A stretch of 43,380 bases of DNA from Gammaproteobacteria bacterium. GTDB taxonomy: Bacteria; Pseudomonadota; Gammaproteobacteria; Ga0077536. Location: NCBI GenBank assembly GCA_016209015.1, contig JACQWY010000039.1, forward strand, positions 1 to 43,380, written 5' to 3'. Both the position numbers and the translations under genes were made by a program. Under the pieces are notes generated by a model. It saw only the letters and a program-made list of their open reading frames with translations, searched no databases and was not told where the DNA came from. Position 1 is the stretch's first letter. Every line of letters begins with the position of its first letter. Shown here one piece after another: positions 41,070-43,380 of the stretch.

Positions 41070-42122
41070 ATGTTGCGTCGCGCGCTTCGCGGTCTGCTGC
41101 TGCTCCTCCTGCCGCTGCTCGCGTCCGCCCACCAGGGCGGCACGACCGGTTACGCGCAGATCGAGGTCGACCGGAGCATGGTGCGCTACACGCTCACGCT
41201 CTCCCAGATTCCCTCGAGCCCGCTCGCGAACGCCATGCACTTCGGCGAGCCCGGCGTCGTGCCGGATTATCAGCCGCTCGTCACGGCGATCTCCGAGCAT
41301 TTGCATTTCAAGAGCGCGGGCCGGGACTGCGCGGCGGGGCCGGGGCGCCTGCTGCCGAACAACGGCGCTTCCGTGAGCGTCAGCGCGAGCGTCGATTTCG
41401 TCTGCCCCGGACCGATCGCGACGCTCGCGGTGCGCGACGATCTGTTCGACGTGACCGGCACGGATCTCCACACGCTCGCGAAAGTGAGCTCGCCCGCCGG
41501 CACGCAGCAGTTCGCGTTCGCGACGGAGACGCGTGCTGCCGAGTTCCGAATCATGGAAGCGCAAGCCTCGTCGGCGGGCGCCGCGAGCTTCCTCACGCTC
41601 GGCATAGAGCACATCCTCACCGGCTACGATCACCTGCTGTTCCTGCTCGCGCTGCTGCTGCGTGCCGAAGGCTGGGTGCAGGTGCTGAAAGTGATCACGG
41701 CTTTCACGCTCGCGCACAGCGTGACGCTCGCCCTCGCCGTGCTCGGCCTCGTCACGCTGCCGGGCGCGCTCGTCGAGGCGACGATCGCAGCCTCCATCGC
41801 CTACGTCGCCGCCGAGAACCTGCTCGCGAAGACGGCGCTCTCGCGGCGCTGGATGGTGAGCTTCACGTTCGGCCTCGTGCACGGCTTCGGCTTCTCGAGC
41901 GTGCTGCGCGAAATCGGTCTGCCGAAGGAGAACCTCGCGCTCGCGCTGTTCAACTTCAATCTCGGTGTGGAGCTCGGTCAGGCGGCGGCGGTCGCGGTCG
42001 TGCTGCCGATGCTGACCTGGGCCGCGAAGCGTGCGTGGCACGAGCGGGCGATGCGCGCGGTGTCGGCGGTGGTGTGCGCGATCGGCGTGGGCTTGTTCGT
42101 CAGCCGCATCGCTTTCTCGTAG
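41070..42122 (+). CDS. HupE/UreJ-like membrane protein
   Basis: Protein of 350 residues with a signal peptide (LLLLLLPLLASA, then HQGG) and an extracytoplasmic N-terminal domain of about 150 residues. The membrane domain matches HupE/UreJ: GIEHILTGYDHLLFLLALLL, ITAFTLAHSVTLALAV and FTFGLVHGFGFSSVLREIGLP, with several in-membrane histidines and Asp. HupE/UreJ proteins are linked to nickel or cobalt uptake, mainly by context with hydrogenase and urease, neither of which is here. The ATG at 41070 is two bases after the previous stop. Function in this operon is open. Confidence 0.85.
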   Translation: MLRRALRGLLLLLLPLLASAHQGGTTGYAQIEVDRSMVRYTLTLSQIPSSPLANAMHFGEPGVVPDYQPLVTAISEHLHFKSAGRDCAAGPGRLLPNNGASVSVSASVDFVCPGPIATLAVRDDLFDVTGTDLHTLAKVSSPAGTQQFAFATETRAAEFRIMEAQASSAGAASFLTLGIEHILTGYDHLLFLLALLLRAEGWVQVLKVITAFTLAHSVTLALAVLGLVTLPGALVEATIAASIAYVAAENLLAKTALSRRWMVSFTFGLVHGFGFSSVLREIGLPKENLALALFNFNLGVELGQAAAVAVVLPMLTWAAKRAWHERAMRAVSAVVCAIGVGLFVSRIAFS

Positions 42123-42168
42123 GCAGGGCTGAAATAGCTCTACGCATGGCGCGGGAACACCGCGGAGT

Positions 42169-42372
42169 CGTCGTCCCGGCGCAGGCCGGGACCCAGTCGT
42201 TGACCTGCGGTACGGGAAGCGAATCTCGGGATTTTCAGAGCGCATCGCTTCGTCGCAACGCCCCGCAGTTCAGCCGTGGTGTCATGGTGAGGGAAATGGG
42301 ATCAGGATCGATTTCGCCGCGGATGCGGTGATCGTTATCCAGGTGTGCCGACGAAGGAGGCGCATCGATCGC
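42169..42372. repeat. Fragments of repeat families A, B and C
   Basis: The gap 42123-42536 has no gene. It holds the left end of family A (42169-42198, one base different from copy 1) followed by the TTTTCAGAGCGCATC inner stretch. A degenerate family-B arm follows near 42298 (GGGATCAGGATCGATTTCG), then a module-C copy (42345-42372). The three families therefore occur in one nested patch, mirroring 24887-25194. Confidence 0.65.
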
Positions 42373-42536
42373 GTCCCCGGACTCGTCGATGAACCGAGGG
42401 TCTCCGGCGGACGGAAAGCAGACAGGGCGCCTCGTCGTCGAAACGCTCACAATCGATTCACGCCGGACGCTGTGCGTCGCGGGATGAATGTGTTCGGCCC
42501 GCTAATCTGGTCGCGTGAGCGGCAACGAGGTGCCCC

Positions 42537-42962
42537 ATGCCGAAGGTCTACAACTCCATCGTGGTGAATGCGCCCGTCGAGATCGTGTGGAAGCGGATTG
42601 CCGATTTCCACGACTTCTCCTGGGCGCCGTCGGTGATTACGACTTGCGAAAAGGTCGGCATCAAGGACGGCACCGCCGTCGGCGCGCAGCGCTTGCTGAA
42701 CGGAGCATTTTTCGACACCTTGATTGCCTACAGTGCGCTCGAACACCGGATCATGTATTCGATCGACGATGCACCTTCGCCAATTTCGCCGAGCGAAATT
42801 TCCGGCTACGTGGGCAATCTGCATCTGCTACCGGTTACGAGCGGCAACCGGACGTTTGCCGAATGGACCGGCACATGGGAGTCCACGGGTACGGAAGCCG
42901 TTCCGTTCATGAACGACATCTATCGCGCGTTACTCCGCGATCTCGGTCAGCAATTCGAGTAA
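42537..42962 (+). CDS. SRPBCC family protein
   Basis: Protein of 141 residues of the polyketide-cyclase/Bet v 1-like fold: VVNAPVEIVWKRIADFHDFSWAPSVITTCEKVG, a central strand set with GAQRLLNGAFFDTLIAYSALEHRIMYSID, and a C-terminal helix (FMNDIYRALLRDLGQQFE). GAGGTG precedes the ATG. It differs clearly from the SRPBCC gene at 13737, so it is not a recent duplicate. Ligand unknown. Confidence 0.85.
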   Translation: MPKVYNSIVVNAPVEIVWKRIADFHDFSWAPSVITTCEKVGIKDGTAVGAQRLLNGAFFDTLIAYSALEHRIMYSIDDAPSPISPSEISGYVGNLHLLPVTSGNRTFAEWTGTWESTGTEAVPFMNDIYRALLRDLGQQFE

Positions 42963-43036
42963 GGCGCGGCGGTGTAAAGCAAGCGGAGGTTGCCGTGAAA
43001 GTAGTACTGCCACCGGAGCCGCGGATTCCACAGAGC

Positions 43037-43300
43037 CGTCGTCCCGGCGAAGGCCGGGACCCAGTCGGTCACCCCCGTCACTGAGAGCGAACCCCGGGGA
43101 TTTCGAGAGTGTGTCCGGTCGTCGCGACAACCCGAGGTTCCACCACGGCGCCGCGGTGAGAGGACTGGGTTCCGGTCCCGGCCTCCGCCGGGAGGGTCCC
43201 TTCGCCGGGACGACGAGGCTGTGGTGCGTTCGCCTCTTTCATCACTCCGGGCGACGGCATGTCTTCATGACCGATGGGCTGACGCAGGAAGCCCAACAAT
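43037..43300. repeat. Family A repeat, expanded copy 3
   Basis: The left end 43037-43066 is identical in its first 30 bases to copy 1 at 24950. The right end (43163-43215) is interrupted: the palindromic core is partly duplicated (two runs of CCGGGA separated by GGGTCCC). Similarity to copy 1 continues past the right end (GGTGCGT, then ACGGCATGTC and TGACGCAGGA near 43280). No gene is supported in 42963-43380; an open frame from 43267 runs off the window end within this repeat. Confidence 0.7.
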
Positions 43301-43380
43301 TCGAACTCGAAGCGACGTCAAGGCGGGCCGAATCAGCGGTGTCATCGATCTTGCACGCTCGCGGTTCGTTATGCGTCGAC

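Noticed and set aside
43078-43299. Minus-strand open frame of about 73 codons
   Set aside because: Falls entirely within repeat family A copy 3; translation is Gly/Pro/Arg-rich without recognisable features.
43267-43380. Open frame starting at 43267 and running off the window end
   Set aside because: Its start lies inside sequence shared with the repeat near 25150, there is no ribosome-binding site, and only 38 codons are visible.

Overview
This window looks like chromosomal DNA of a high-GC Gammaproteobacterium. The evidence is a slyX gene, an intact mla lipid-transport operon (mlaFEDCB), a YhbY/YidD/GcvH-type housekeeping set, a class I PHA synthase and an rpfF/rpfC-type DSF signalling pair. 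Genus and species cannot be read from the sequence; a relative of Xanthomonadales, Nevskiales or Steroidobacterales is an inference only. No rRNA, tRNA or CRISPR array was seen.

Layout. 1-960: a probable end of an IS21-like element, then slyX and a small exported protein, both on the minus strand. 1211-6977: a visibly AT-richer block holding a DSF synthase (rpfF) divergent from a dedicated acyl carrier protein and a FabF-like ketoacyl synthase (overlapping ATGA), followed by a large RpfC-like hybrid sensor kinase. This is the most unusual part of the window: a self-contained diffusible-fatty-acid quorum-sensing cassette with its own carrier protein and condensing enzyme, probably acquired horizontally. 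7183-16687: ordinary GC-rich genes: an HDOD signalling protein, phaC, lpdA, yhbY, a membrane-bound C13 (legumain-like) peptidase, gcvH, an SRPBCC protein, a CHCC zinc-finger protein, yidD, a Nudix hydrolase, an NTF2-like protein and a Crp/Fnr (Dnr-like) regulator. 17071-19945: a beta-alanine/malonate-semialdehyde catabolic pair (omega-aminotransferase and mmsA). 20021-24797: mprF (membrane lipid aminoacylation) divergent from an OmpR/QseC-type two-component system. 24798-27315: a DegP/MucD-like protease in a repeat-rich setting; four perfect or near-perfect hairpins lie in tandem just upstream of it.

27316-30600: the mla operon, preceded on the same strand by a two-domain sulfurtransferase. 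31796-33675: an SDR oxidoreductase, an exported protein of unknown function and a small lipoprotein. 33875-35079: a tetraheme cytochrome c overlapping a cytochrome-b-like membrane protein. 35176-37293: a nitroreductase, an EthD-domain protein and an exported metallo-beta-lactamase-fold lactonase of the N-acyl homoserine lactonase type. 37387-42122: a tightly overlapping five-gene operon: ABC ATPase, permease, GldG-like protein with a His-rich insertion, DUF4340-like protein and HupE/UreJ-like membrane protein. 42537-42962: a second SRPBCC protein.

Intergenic DNA from 24.8 kb onward carries at least three families of dispersed repeats. One has 30-base inverted termini (near 24950, 42169 and 43037). 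One has 22-base inverted arms (near 27075 and 33789, with relics near 24887 and 42298). One is a short module containing GTGCCGACG followed by a purine-rich stretch (near 25166, 27257 and 42345). Long open frames antisense to the GC-rich genes are composition artefacts and are not annotated.
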